Source: Jackrogersella multiformis
Taxonomy: Eukaryota > Ascomycota > Sordariomycetes > Xylariales > Hypoxylaceae
NCBI GenBank assembly: GCA_902806575.1
Contig: CADCXD010000006.1
Location: 434,001 to 498,000 of the forward strand
DNA length: 64,000 bases
Direction: 5' to 3'
Numbering within the stretch: the first letter of the stretch is position 1; the number at the start of each line of letters is the position of its first letter. The position numbers were made by a program, and so were the translations under genes. Below are positions 45,084 through 55,363 of the stretch, one piece after another. The notes beneath the pieces were generated by a model. That model was given only the letters and a program-made list of their open reading frames with translations. It did no database searches and was not told where the DNA came from.

Positions 45084-48000
45084 CTAGTCCACAAAGTTAA
45101 CACAACCACGGAGGCTGTTGATGAGCTCAGGATCGAATTCTGACAACCATGCGGGTTCATTTGGATTAGAAGATGGGATATGTTCGTTATTCTGAATCGG
45201 TTCGAAAGGATCTGGGCCGAAGAAAAGGGGCTCGCGATCAGGTATCTCGAGAATAGGGGAGGACTGGATAAACTCGCGTGTGTCTGATAATGGCGAGCTC
45301 AGCCTTAGCGTCGGATTTTCCCATGATGTTGAGCTCGACTGCAGGCGCGTGTCCCGACTAGATGAACTAGTTGAAGGAAGATCTAAACGGTCAGAGGCCT
45401 TCTGTAACTCATCAACAGTTGTGAAGCTGAGATCTGGCTCCTGGCCACGATTCATGCTTTCCTTCAAGGACTGGAAAACACCAGGGTATAGAGTTTCATC
45501 CCTGCTTGACGTCGTCTGAGATGCGTCGACATCCTTCGGTTCGTTACGTCGTAGAAGGCTTTCAACATCAGGGAATTCGTCGTCCAGCTCGAATATATCA
45601 CTGTCATAGTGTGTGTCACCTTTGTCATTGTTCGAAGCTGCATCTGCCTCACAAAAGGCTCCCGGTGTCTTGTATGAAGAGCCCGATATTAGTGACGGTG
45701 AGCGATTGGCCTCGTTATCGCTTGGTACGGTAGAGAGATCGATACACTCAATATCTGAGAGTATACCTAGGTCTGAGGTATGCTTGATAGCCTTGTTTCT
45801 TGCTTTCAGGGTTCTCATAACCTTGCCTTCATCTATGGTCGAGCGCTTTCGCTTCATATTTGATTGGGTAGTGGGAGGGTCAGCTGTTTTAGAAATGGGG
45901 TTTGCAAGTTCTTTCACATTGGTTTTGTCAATCTTCGTGCCCACAGCGGCCTGGGGAGCTCGTGACTGCTTAGTCGCCGATCGAACAGCAGAACCGTTCT
46001 CCATAGCATTCTCGTTCCCCTCCACGTGCTTATCCCGATTCTTTTTCTTCTCTCGTGGAGGTGGTCGCGGTCTATCGAGTCCTTCATGGCAGCATCGGTG
46101 GGTGCAAGGTTTTCCTGCTCCGGTAAGACCGCCATTGCGACAGCGGTGGTTGCACATCCACTTTCCATTATCCATCTTATGGGGTTTGAAGTCCGAAGGG
46201 CCTGTCTCCTGTGATAGTAAATCATCAGCAGGTTGAGTCTCTTCTTCAGCACTATCTGATGGGCCTGGATAGTTCAATGACTCCGTCTCGTCATTTTGAT
46301 TGGCTGAAGTTAGAGCGGCAGTCAGCATGTCCTCGTCGGGAAGATCTCCGTAATCCATATCGTCATCAAGTGGGTTTATCGCTGCTGTTGAGATACGGGT
46401 TGGCTGGATCTTCTTGATATTGAATGCCTTCTTAGGTATGTCGGGCTCTAGTACTTTCACAACTTGGGTTCCAACAATCTCTTCACAGCTAAAGTAGCAG
46501 GTGATCTTTTGGTCCGAACTGCTGAGCGAAACAGGGAATTGTAAATCAAGGCCGGTGGATTTGTGGACTTTTGTTAGGTTTCCGCGCCAAAAGTATGCGA
46601 GATTTCCATCCGTAGTCGAGACCATGAACGTCACAGCTGGAACCTTTTTATTCCAGGTCGGCACTCCCTTGACATTGCAATATCGAAGGTTGACTTTTAG
46701 CGTGACGATTACACTCTCTTGAGGTTGCGATGGACGCGTAGTCGCTGTGATGAGTTGGGTTCTCATATCTAGACGAGGGAAATCCTCTAGAATTTTCAAC
46801 GTATTCATTCCGAACGGAGGGTTTCTGCTTGAAATACGCTCGATCTCATTGAAATCTCTATCAGCCAGCCCCAGGACTGTCTGGACTCCATTGCTGACCC
46901 ATTTCCGAACCATTACAGGACCGGACCCGGGGATTTGAGAAAGCTGCGATGGTTTATTCTCCCACGAGTTTGCGGCAAGGCTACGGGCGAGCTCAAGGCC
47001 AGCCTTTGTACTCAAGCCGTCGCTGTCAAAAGCGCGACAGTCCACAAAGCAACGAACTAGACGGTTAAGTCTGTCGAATATTGCATTTTTCTCTATTGCG
47101 ATTCTGTGCTTGAGTTGACCGAATCCCTTATCGTTTGGTAGCTCGACGCCCCCGAGATGAACTTGAACCATAAGGAAGACCTTGTGCCAGGCCAGCGTCA
47201 ATGCTTCTCTGATTGAATGAAGAATAATTGGAGATCTATTCAGCTCTCGAAATACATTACGTTCTTCGGGCTTAAAACGGAAGTCTTTGAATTCTATACC
47301 CTTGCAGAGTGTAGTAAGCTATAAAAGCCGGTCAGCGACAGTTTACTGAAAAGTCGGCACCAATGACCCTGAACCTACAATCTCTTTAAGTGCTGCTCCA
47401 CGAGGAATTGACAAGAGCTGTTTCATGGTCTCGAAGTTGACCATATATCTCGACATGGCATTTCCATATTCGGTGCACTTGAATGGCGCCTGCTCGGTAA
47501 CTAGGTCATATCTCTGGAGGAGCTTCACATCTCGCTCGCACCACGCTTCCATCCTCATTTCGACATCTTCGGCGTTGCGAACGTCATCGATTTTATATAG
47601 AGACGGAGACTGACGCATCCGTACACTCAAAAATGTCCCTCCGACCCATTTCTTCGCAGTCTGGACGTCTTGAATGGTGCCTAAGCTGATTTCGGAGTTT
47701 AGATGTTCAACCAAGTTGTGATGGAGTGTGCTTTCCAGAGTCTCATCTCCCGACATCATTTTCTTGTACCGATTAACAGTCGCAAATTTGGTCATTATGA
47801 TGCCCACGGCGCTATCATCGAACTGCGGGCGACCTGCACGACCAAGCATTTGCATAACCTCCAGGTCCGAATATTCCTGAGGTCCACCATCAGAATACCC
47901 AGTCGTCCCTTTGAGTACTACGGTGTGACAAGGAAGGTTCACCCCAACTGCCAGGGTAGAGGTACAACAGATGACATGAATCTGGCCGTCCAGGAAGTTT

Positions 48001-49861
48001 TGGGCTATTGACGATCTATCCGAGGCGTCAAGTCCTGCGTGGTGGAAAGCGACACCGTACCGTACGATCTCCTGGAGATCTCCGTTTATGACGGGGACTC
48101 GTCTCGTCGGTGCGGGCCAAGCTCTGTCTTCTGTGCTGCAAGCTAGCCACCATGTCGCTAGTTTCTGAGCTGTCCTCTCACAGGACTTTCGGGTGAAACA
48201 AAATATCATAATTGGTTTCTTCTCCGAATACTTGGCGAGGAGCATGGGAAGCTTCCCATCGAGTGACTTATCGAAGCCAAAGTCATTCTGACCTTCATAT
48301 CCGTAAACATAGCGCCGTAGTTTTACTGGTCGCAGTTCTTCGCCAAAAGCCTCAGTCAGGGCTGGGTCTCGTTGATTTGAATAATCCCGTCCGAGCCATT
48401 TCGCAACGTCTCCAATGTTAGGCACAGTAGCGCTTAGGGCAACGAAACGAACATTGGCCCCGATGGTTTTCATGCGCGAGACGACGGCTTCCAATGTGGC
48501 ACCACGAGCATCCTTTAAGATGTGGACTTCGTCGATGAGAACTAGACGAACCATCTCGAGAAGCTTTCGGTGATCTGACCATTTCCTCGTAATAGAATCC
48601 CATTTCTCAGGGGTAGTTACGATAATCGAGGCGCTGCCTACTCGACTCGCCTGCGCTTGCGAGGTATCGCCAGTGAGTTCGATGCATTGTAAGTTCATAT
48701 GACTGAATTTCTTCTGCCAGTCCTTCGCACGCTCTGAGCATAGAGATTTTGTGGGTGCTTGATAGACAATCTTGAGATTCTCGCTACCGGGGCTCATAAC
48801 AAGCTTGCAAATGGCCATTTCCAGAATAGCCGTCTTGCCAGACCCTGTTGGAGCGGAAACAACGACGTTGGAGTCTGTGTCATACACATGCGGAAAACAT
48901 TTGGACTGAATAACGTTGAAAAGTTCGTAGGGGAAGACAGTTTGGAACTTGTCAGGCAACGCTTGACGTGGGTCGATAAGGCGGGTAGCATTTATTATCG
49001 GAGGTTCGTCTGGGGCATGGGCAAGATTGGACTTTATATTGCTCGCCCTCTTTTGCGTTACCAGGGGACTATCTATGACTTTTGACTTCCGAGTGAGACC
49101 AAGGCGTGCGGAAGGACTAGATCCACCAAGAATCGTAGGGGAACTGCTAGACAGTGAATCTTTGAGACTCGAAGTCATATTGTGAGCTTTTATTTGCTGT
49201 TAGAATACTACTGAGAAGCAGGCCTTAGTTGCAACTGACCAGTATAGAAAGGGGGTGTGGCCATCTGGGCCCCAGGCTGAAGTTCTCTCATCCTGCGAGA
49301 TCTGTCACGCTCAAACATGTGTTGAGAGGCTGGACTTGGTTCGATTCTCCCTGTTTGGATTGGGTCGCTCGAAAATGGCGATCGATATTCAGGATCCCGT
49401 GGCATAAAGGATCTAAAATGATGGCTGGCATCTCCTACTACACGTCGTGGTTGATTGGGAGTCCTGGCAAGCGGCAACGATAGGCGCTGATCACAGTATT
49501 CAGAGTCTACCAAGTGAGAAGACTTTTGCGTTCGACCTAGCAAGCTGCGATCTATGCGATGTTAGGAATTACTACAGGAAGGATAAAAGAATTATAAACC
49601 CTTCAGGAATCAGGCTCATTAGCTAGCTAGCTCACCGAAGTCGTCTAGGTCCAGATCACCCTGATCGCTCTTCAGTTGGCCCGTGAATATTCCATTTTTG
49701 TTCGCACGATCGAGAGGATTGAACCAAGAAAGTTGAGAAGTACGATCGGGGAAGAGGGGATTTGTATGGTCAATGATGTTCTGAATATGTCTATCACGTC
49801 TTATTCCATTCGGAAAGTCATAGATATGGCCATCTTCACCCGACTCGGCATCGCCAGACAT
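45084..49861 (-). CDS. mer3: Meiotic DNA helicase MER3/HFM1, about 1,526 aa
   Basis: Four exons: 49861..49636, 49551..49240, 49186..47379 and 47318..45084. Intron 2 uses a GTCAGT donor with a CTAAC branch site; all junctions keep frame, giving about 1,526 residues. Helicase motifs: APTGSGKT (291-298), DEVH (398-401), SAT (431-433), and QMLGRAGRPQFDD near 640-655. A winged helix and Sec63-like domain follow (through about 1,060), with the VMVRKWVSNGVQTVLGLA hairpin region. Near 1,170-1,195 a Cys/His cluster (CNHRCRNGGLTGAGKPCTHR, then CCHEG) forms the zinc element typical of fungal HFM1 orthologues. MER3 unwinds recombination intermediates in meiotic prophase and promotes class I crossovers, so the species probably has or had a sexual cycle, as RIP also implies. 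The N-terminal 180 and C-terminal 330 residues are disordered. Confidence 0.9.
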
Positions 49862-50647
49862 AGCTTCGACAGAAGATCGTTCTTATAGAATTAGGGGAAA
49901 TCTAATTATCGGTCAATGATAGTTGGAATGGAGGACTGGGAGATAGGGGGGCCTCAAGATATTCGACGTTGAAGATGTGTGTAAGGGAAAGAAAAAATGA
50001 CTTCCAAGGTTCTACTCGAAGTTTAATATTGAACACTCCGCTTAAGGGTAACACCTGCCTTGGATTAGTATACTTGAGTACAGGTATCTATCTAGGTAGA
50101 TTGGGAAGGCTTGCCTCAACTATTTCTTTCTCGCTCACCTCTTTCCCACGATCGCTTTTTCTTATGATGACTTAAGGAAAGAACCGCATACTCCACGTGA
50201 CTGGCTCACAATAGGGGGGTCACATAGTTCCGAAAAGCGTCAAACATTAACTTAGCAATAAACAACCAAAGACGAGAAGACAAGTCTGATTATACTGCGT
50301 GCATAAAAGCCTATCATTTTCCCTTGCCGATTCTTCTTCTCCTATTCTTATCCCTGACCCTGATCCTTTACCTATTCCTAGCCGTAATATTTCGAGTCTC
50401 CGTAACCTGATTGAGTCTCGATCTCACCCTCTTCCAATCATGCCGTCGCTATTCCTCAAGATATCGCGAGTTGCGCATTTCCAGGATCGTTTGGTATCCT
50501 GTAATGGTTATCGCAAAGGTCTCGTACCCTGACGTGGGCTATCTACTAAATTCGGCTCGGCACTTATCAGGGCGAGGTAAGTTCTCTTCGAGGTTCGAGA
50601 GAACGGCACACTATGGTTCTCATGCAATTCGTACGTATTGCATAACC
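49862..50647. other. Intergenic between MER3 and the transporter gene
   Basis: Holds the MER3 promoter. ORFs at 50299-50677 on the plus strand run antisense or beside the transporter's 3' end and have no recognisable product. Confidence 0.4.
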
Positions 50648-52210
50648 TCATTCGTCCCGGTTCTTATTCCGCGATGAAGGCACCCGGTTGTGGTGTCGCA
50701 ACGGCGAGGCCGGACGTGAGGTCGAGAGACCCATCCCCTTTATGTGCTCCAGCGGATCGGGCACACTAAGCCTGTCGTCCGTGTACCTCGGCGTGTTCAT
50801 CGGGTCAATTGTCGTCTTCTCGTAGCTGACAATGTTGATCGGTGGCGGCCGGCCGCGTTTCCGATCCGGACCAGTGTAGAGGAAGGTCGACACGACGACG
50901 AGAACCGTGCCAATGAGGAACTAAAAGCTGTTAGCGAACTGGGCACTTCATATAGAGGCGATGATTGCCCTAGGGTATATATAGATAGCTTACCGCTAAT
51001 GTCACTTGGACCTTAAAGAACCAAACACTGAACAGGAAGCCGATAATTATGCTTATACTCGTAGCGAAGTTCTTGGCAATGTTATCGGCATAATTAATGC
51101 AGAGCGACGCTAGAACGCCACCGAACGCCTGCAGGATGATCAACGCCCAGACGATCCAGTTGTATCCGTCGAAAAGCCCGTGCTTTGCAATCTCCTCTCC
51201 ATCCTTAAATACTATACCCAACAGCGCCGGGAATAGCGAGTAGAACGACAGCTGGATGTTGCGAGTCCAGACAGACGCGGGGTTCTCCGTATCCTTGAGG
51301 ACCTTCTCGAAATAGACTCCCGTCAGGCCGGAGATTACTGCCACGGCCATCACGGCCGATAGCCCAATCGAGTAGTTCATGACGGGCGCGGTATTCTGAT
51401 CCTCCTCTATCCCTTCGTACGTCGCCGAGCGCTTCGCGAGAGCCTGGCCTACTTCGACTACGGTCTCCATACCGCGCTTCGTCAGCTCCCTCGCGACGTC
51501 GCCTATGCCATTTGCGACCTGACCCAGCTCGTGCACCGAACGAGGGAAGAAGTGATCTGTCATGTCGTGGATTATGAACGAGCTATCTTTCGAGTTCGAG
51601 GACGGAATCGACACGATCGAAACACCCATGGTCAAGATGATGAGGGAAACCCAGCGCTTCACGGTCAAGGATCGACCTAGCATGGTAACCGTGAAGATGG
51701 CGGTTGTAAGGATCTTGAGCTGATATATGATTTGAAAGTGTACTGGATCTAGGTTTCCTACTGCGACATACTGCAACATGTTTTGCACGGTGTACAGCGT
51801 CGCTGCAATAGCCACCTTCCACCCATCACCCGAGAAAGCAGAGTTGTATATCTGCTCGAATATCACCGTCGCGGGCGTCGAGGGAGCTAGATTTCTGGAG
51901 ACTTCGTATATGGCGAAGGTCAAGGAGATAGCTAACTTGATCACTTCCGTCAAGAACACAGCTGTCGATGTGAAATATCGGTGGTCGCCGCTCGGGGGCA
52001 TCATTCGCGAGTAGTGCATAAGGAGGATCATAGCCGAGTTTTGAAAGGTCAACTACGAGAAGCAGAGCGTTAGTCATATTGCGCTGCCACCCCAGGCGAC
52101 TTCATTTCCATTGCGCAAACACATACCGTGATCAGAGAAATTTGCTTCATAGGCATGCCGAAGAGGGTCGGCCCTCCCACAGTTTGCGGGGTACCATCAA
52201 GGAGAGCCAT
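50648..52210 (-). CDS. UDP-galactose-type nucleotide-sugar transporter, 471 aa
   Basis: Exons 52210..52127, 52052..50994 and 50920..50648, all phase 0, give 471 residues. Exon 1 ends MKQISLIT and joins LTFQNSAMILLMHYSR, the conserved first membrane helix of the SLC35A/Nuc_sug_transp family. About ten membrane helices follow, with the family motifs YTVQNMLQYVAVGNLDPVHF and YQLKILTTAIFTV (residues about 120-150), and INYADNIAKNFATSISIII near 350-370. Members exchange UDP-sugars for UMP across the Golgi membrane; the fungal clade is annotated as UDP-galactose transporter. A hydrophilic insert (about 185-255) and a 65-residue cytosolic tail are the variable parts. Substrate is by family only; UDP-GlcNAc or CMP-sugar relatives are the alternatives. 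Confidence 0.9.
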
Positions 52211-55200
52211 GATGAACAGTAAATCGCGACCGCGACTCGGCCAAGTTGGTGTTGGTCTTGTTCGTTATGGTGTAGAATTTTATTCTTCCCTTTTCCCCCT
52301 TGCTAGTCTGAACCCCTCCTGAGCGGTTCAGGTTTTCAGTAGGTAATAAAAGGGAATTCTCCAATTTAGCCAATCGATGCTCAAAAAGGAAACCCTGTGT
52401 GATATTATTTCTATTTCCAGAGCGACTGTCGCAAAATTATTCCGTGGCGTGCGCTTAGTTGTCGACTGTTGGCAGTACAAACCCGAGTTACAGGCGAGCG
52501 AGAGGCGTCGCGTATTGTTAAACAAATTTAATTAAAAAATTAAGGATGCAGAACGATTCAAGGCGTTGCCGGTTTAGGTGTTCGCGCTTCAACCGTCCAC
52601 ATCAAGCTCTTTTGACCCCTGGATGTGACGGTACTATTGGGGCATATAAACACTCGGGATTCAACAACGACCAAATTAACTCCAATGTGTCGTACCTGAA
52701 GTAGGTCAGGTTAGAGATGTTGGATTTGGATTTGGATTTGGGTCAAGTTCAAAAGAGATTAAAAAAAAACGAGAAAAGGTAAAGAAGTAAAATGACATGT
52801 TCAATAGGTAGAAGGGCTGTGGAAGCTATGTATGCGCTGTCGTGCTACAAATACCTGTACAAGTACGACACATTAGGGCTAGGTAGCCCATATCATAGGT
52901 CAGTGATGTCAAAGGCGTTCAAATTTTCTCCAATACGTAGGGATCATCGAAGCTCGAGCTGCGCTGTGCCTGGTTACTACAGGGTACCATGTATTACCAC
53001 GATGCTGCAAATAATATCGAATCTAGGAAGTAAATGTGGGATTCAGATCCAATCCAGTTCCAACCCTTGTTACCAGCAACCAACAGTACCTACCTTAACC
53101 AAGGGTGGTGATGGTAATGATAGGGGAAACAATAATGCACCTTCAAGGCTTCTTCTACATAACAAATATCCCTTTAAAGGTCATGACGATCTGGTCAGTA
53201 ATGATTTGAGTTCTTCGGATAGCCATATTCTAGCTTTTAAACGTGGGAAGATCTAAATACTTAGAACATCCAAGTTCGTAGAGTCCATAGAAGATTGACG
53301 CCTTGACCCTTTTCGGCTTCCGTGATCGTCACGGACCGACCTCTAATTCTCGCGAGGGAGTATCCGAAAAGGGTAAATCGTTGATCTCCTCCGGCGACTT
53401 TCGAACAAGGAATGTTTTGAAATGTTTTAGCTCTGACTGGACATCCGAATCTTGTTCAGGTCCATTATCAACATCTTCATATGCATAGATCATGACCATG
53501 CGCATGGTTATATCATCACCAATGCAAGATCAGCTCCCTACAGTAGTTCTCATATTAGCTCGAAGAAGTTGGAGTTTTCAAAGCGCCGTTTTAGCTAGTA
53601 AACCCTCGTGAGCATCACGATCGCGCTAAGACGAGAGAATGCTTCTATCTTGCTCAGCTTCCGAGAGAAAAAGTGATAGTAGCAGAACTACTGCAGGTCA
53701 TTATCCTAAACTACTGCTAACATACTAGGTAGCTGCAGCAATGAATTAGATCAACATTGCCTTGATTTGCAGAGCTCCCTAGCTAAAATCGCGGGGCCGG
53801 ATCCTTTTGCCTGGCTGCCTGGTCCACTTGATGTCTTTAACGTGGTTGAGAAGCTCACGAGACAATTATCAATCGACAGTGAGCGAACTCGATGGCCGGA
53901 GCATGCAGTTTAGCATGTAGTACCTAGGTAATAGGCACACAATTAGTATAGAATCCACAGCCTGTGAAATAATAACATGGTCAGTGTCTGGATGTAATAT
54001 CTACTTGGTATTCAACGAGGGTTAACATTTAGAAGAAAAAGGCACTTGGAATAAAAGGAGCGCAATATAATGCGATCATGAAGAGGTAAAATGTAAAAAT
54101 ATGTAGTGGAAATAGGTATGCAAAAAGTATTTGTTGCCAGCTGCAGGGTTCGAACCTGCGCATCTCTCGATAATGGTGTTCAAGATGAATCCTTAGATCA
54201 CTTAAGACCACCGCCTTAGACCACTAGTTTGTTTGTTAGCTTCGGACCATTTGATGGTTGAATTCACGGTTGAACTTACCTCGGCCAAACTGGCTATGGG
54301 TTTATCCCTTGAGCTTTAAGAACATGTTACTGCACCTTATAACCCCTCACTGACCTTAGCACCCAGCCAATGAAGTATCAGGGGCTGCCTAGGGGTACTG
54401 TACACTATTATTAAGGGGATCAAACACGCATCCAATATTTGGAAAGTCATAGTCTATACCAGGTAGGTTCCATTATCAAACATTCAAATAATAGTGTAGA
54501 TCGAAACATTTATTCCTATTGAACTTTTTTTATTCCTCCCATTATCCATTTTACATGTCCTCCCCGTGCGAGCGACGACCGATGAAATTGGCGTCTGCCG
54601 GTACTTGACAACAAATTTAAAAACATCCATATGCTCTCTCGACATGTTGATGCACATACAATAATACAATATACCCTCGCTCGCCCCCGAAAGTAGGAGC
54701 ACAAGCATAAGCACAACATTGTTCAAACCTTGGAACCGGGTTACCCATCGTAAGTAGTCCAGTATTCCATCCGAAGCTCCAAATCCATAAAGATACAAAC
54801 AATCGCTTTTTTTATATAGTACATGCGTGCGAGAGCAAGCAAGCAAGCAAAATGCAAAAGTCCCTCCCTTACTTATGAGATAGATACCTGAGATAGGTAG
54901 TCGAGCCCAAAACCGCAGGGCCATTTTCCCACTCCGGTAATATATATATATATAAGACGTTTGCGAATGCTAAACAGATAGGCGAGATGGATTTTGACCA
55001 TCCCGCCTCGAAGACATGACACGTTTCCAAATTCTTGTCGTAGAGATAGAGGAGATCGGCTGGAGATGCTAGTCGTATGCAGTGATGCTAAGTTCCCGGT
55101 ATATGGATAGGAAAATCCTGTCTGACTCCCACCTGAACTCGCTCGCCTGGGAAAGTCGTAAAAGTTCAAAATCAAATCAAAGTCAAAACGCTAAACAAAC

Positions 55201-55363
55201 GGCCGAACTATGTGTGTACCTAGGCAGGTATGCGAGGTATATGTTGAAGATAGGGGGAAATCCGAGAAATCTAGCGTAAGCTGCTTGTCCAGCTCGCTAA
55301 ATATTAGAGAGATTAGCCATCGCTGCTAATATAATCCTTAGCGACGAATAACTGATGCAACCT
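52211..55363. other. 3.2-kb intergenic region with a tRNA-like sequence
   Basis: Apart from the tRNA-Leu-like sequence at 54135-54240 I see no supported gene. An ORF at 52792-53256 (154 codons) has scattered rare codons and no recognisable motif. A TA run is at about 54940-54955. Confidence 0.45.
54135..54240 (-). tRNA. tRNA-Leu(UAA)-like sequence with intron, probably a pseudogene
   Basis: The 3' half is convincing: a perfect T arm (GCAGG, loop TTCGAAC, CCTGC), a type II variable arm (ATC-GAGA-GAT) and an acceptor 3' strand AGCTGGC followed by A. The anticodon loop reads CTTAAG, giving UAA (Leu), and can be closed (GTGGT with AACAC, 4 of 5 pairs) only if about 19 nt after position 37 are removed as a tRNA intron. 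The 5' half is poor: the acceptor 5' strand GCTAACA pairs at about 5 of 7 positions and the D stem does not pair, although GTGGTCTAAGGCG matches a Leu D-arm. I read it as a decayed gene; a divergent functional gene is less likely. Confidence 0.5.

Noticed and set aside
52792..53256. 154-codon plus-strand ORF in the 52-55 kb gap
   Set aside because: No codon bias, no motif, no splice context, and the surrounding DNA looks intergenic; I could not support it as a gene.
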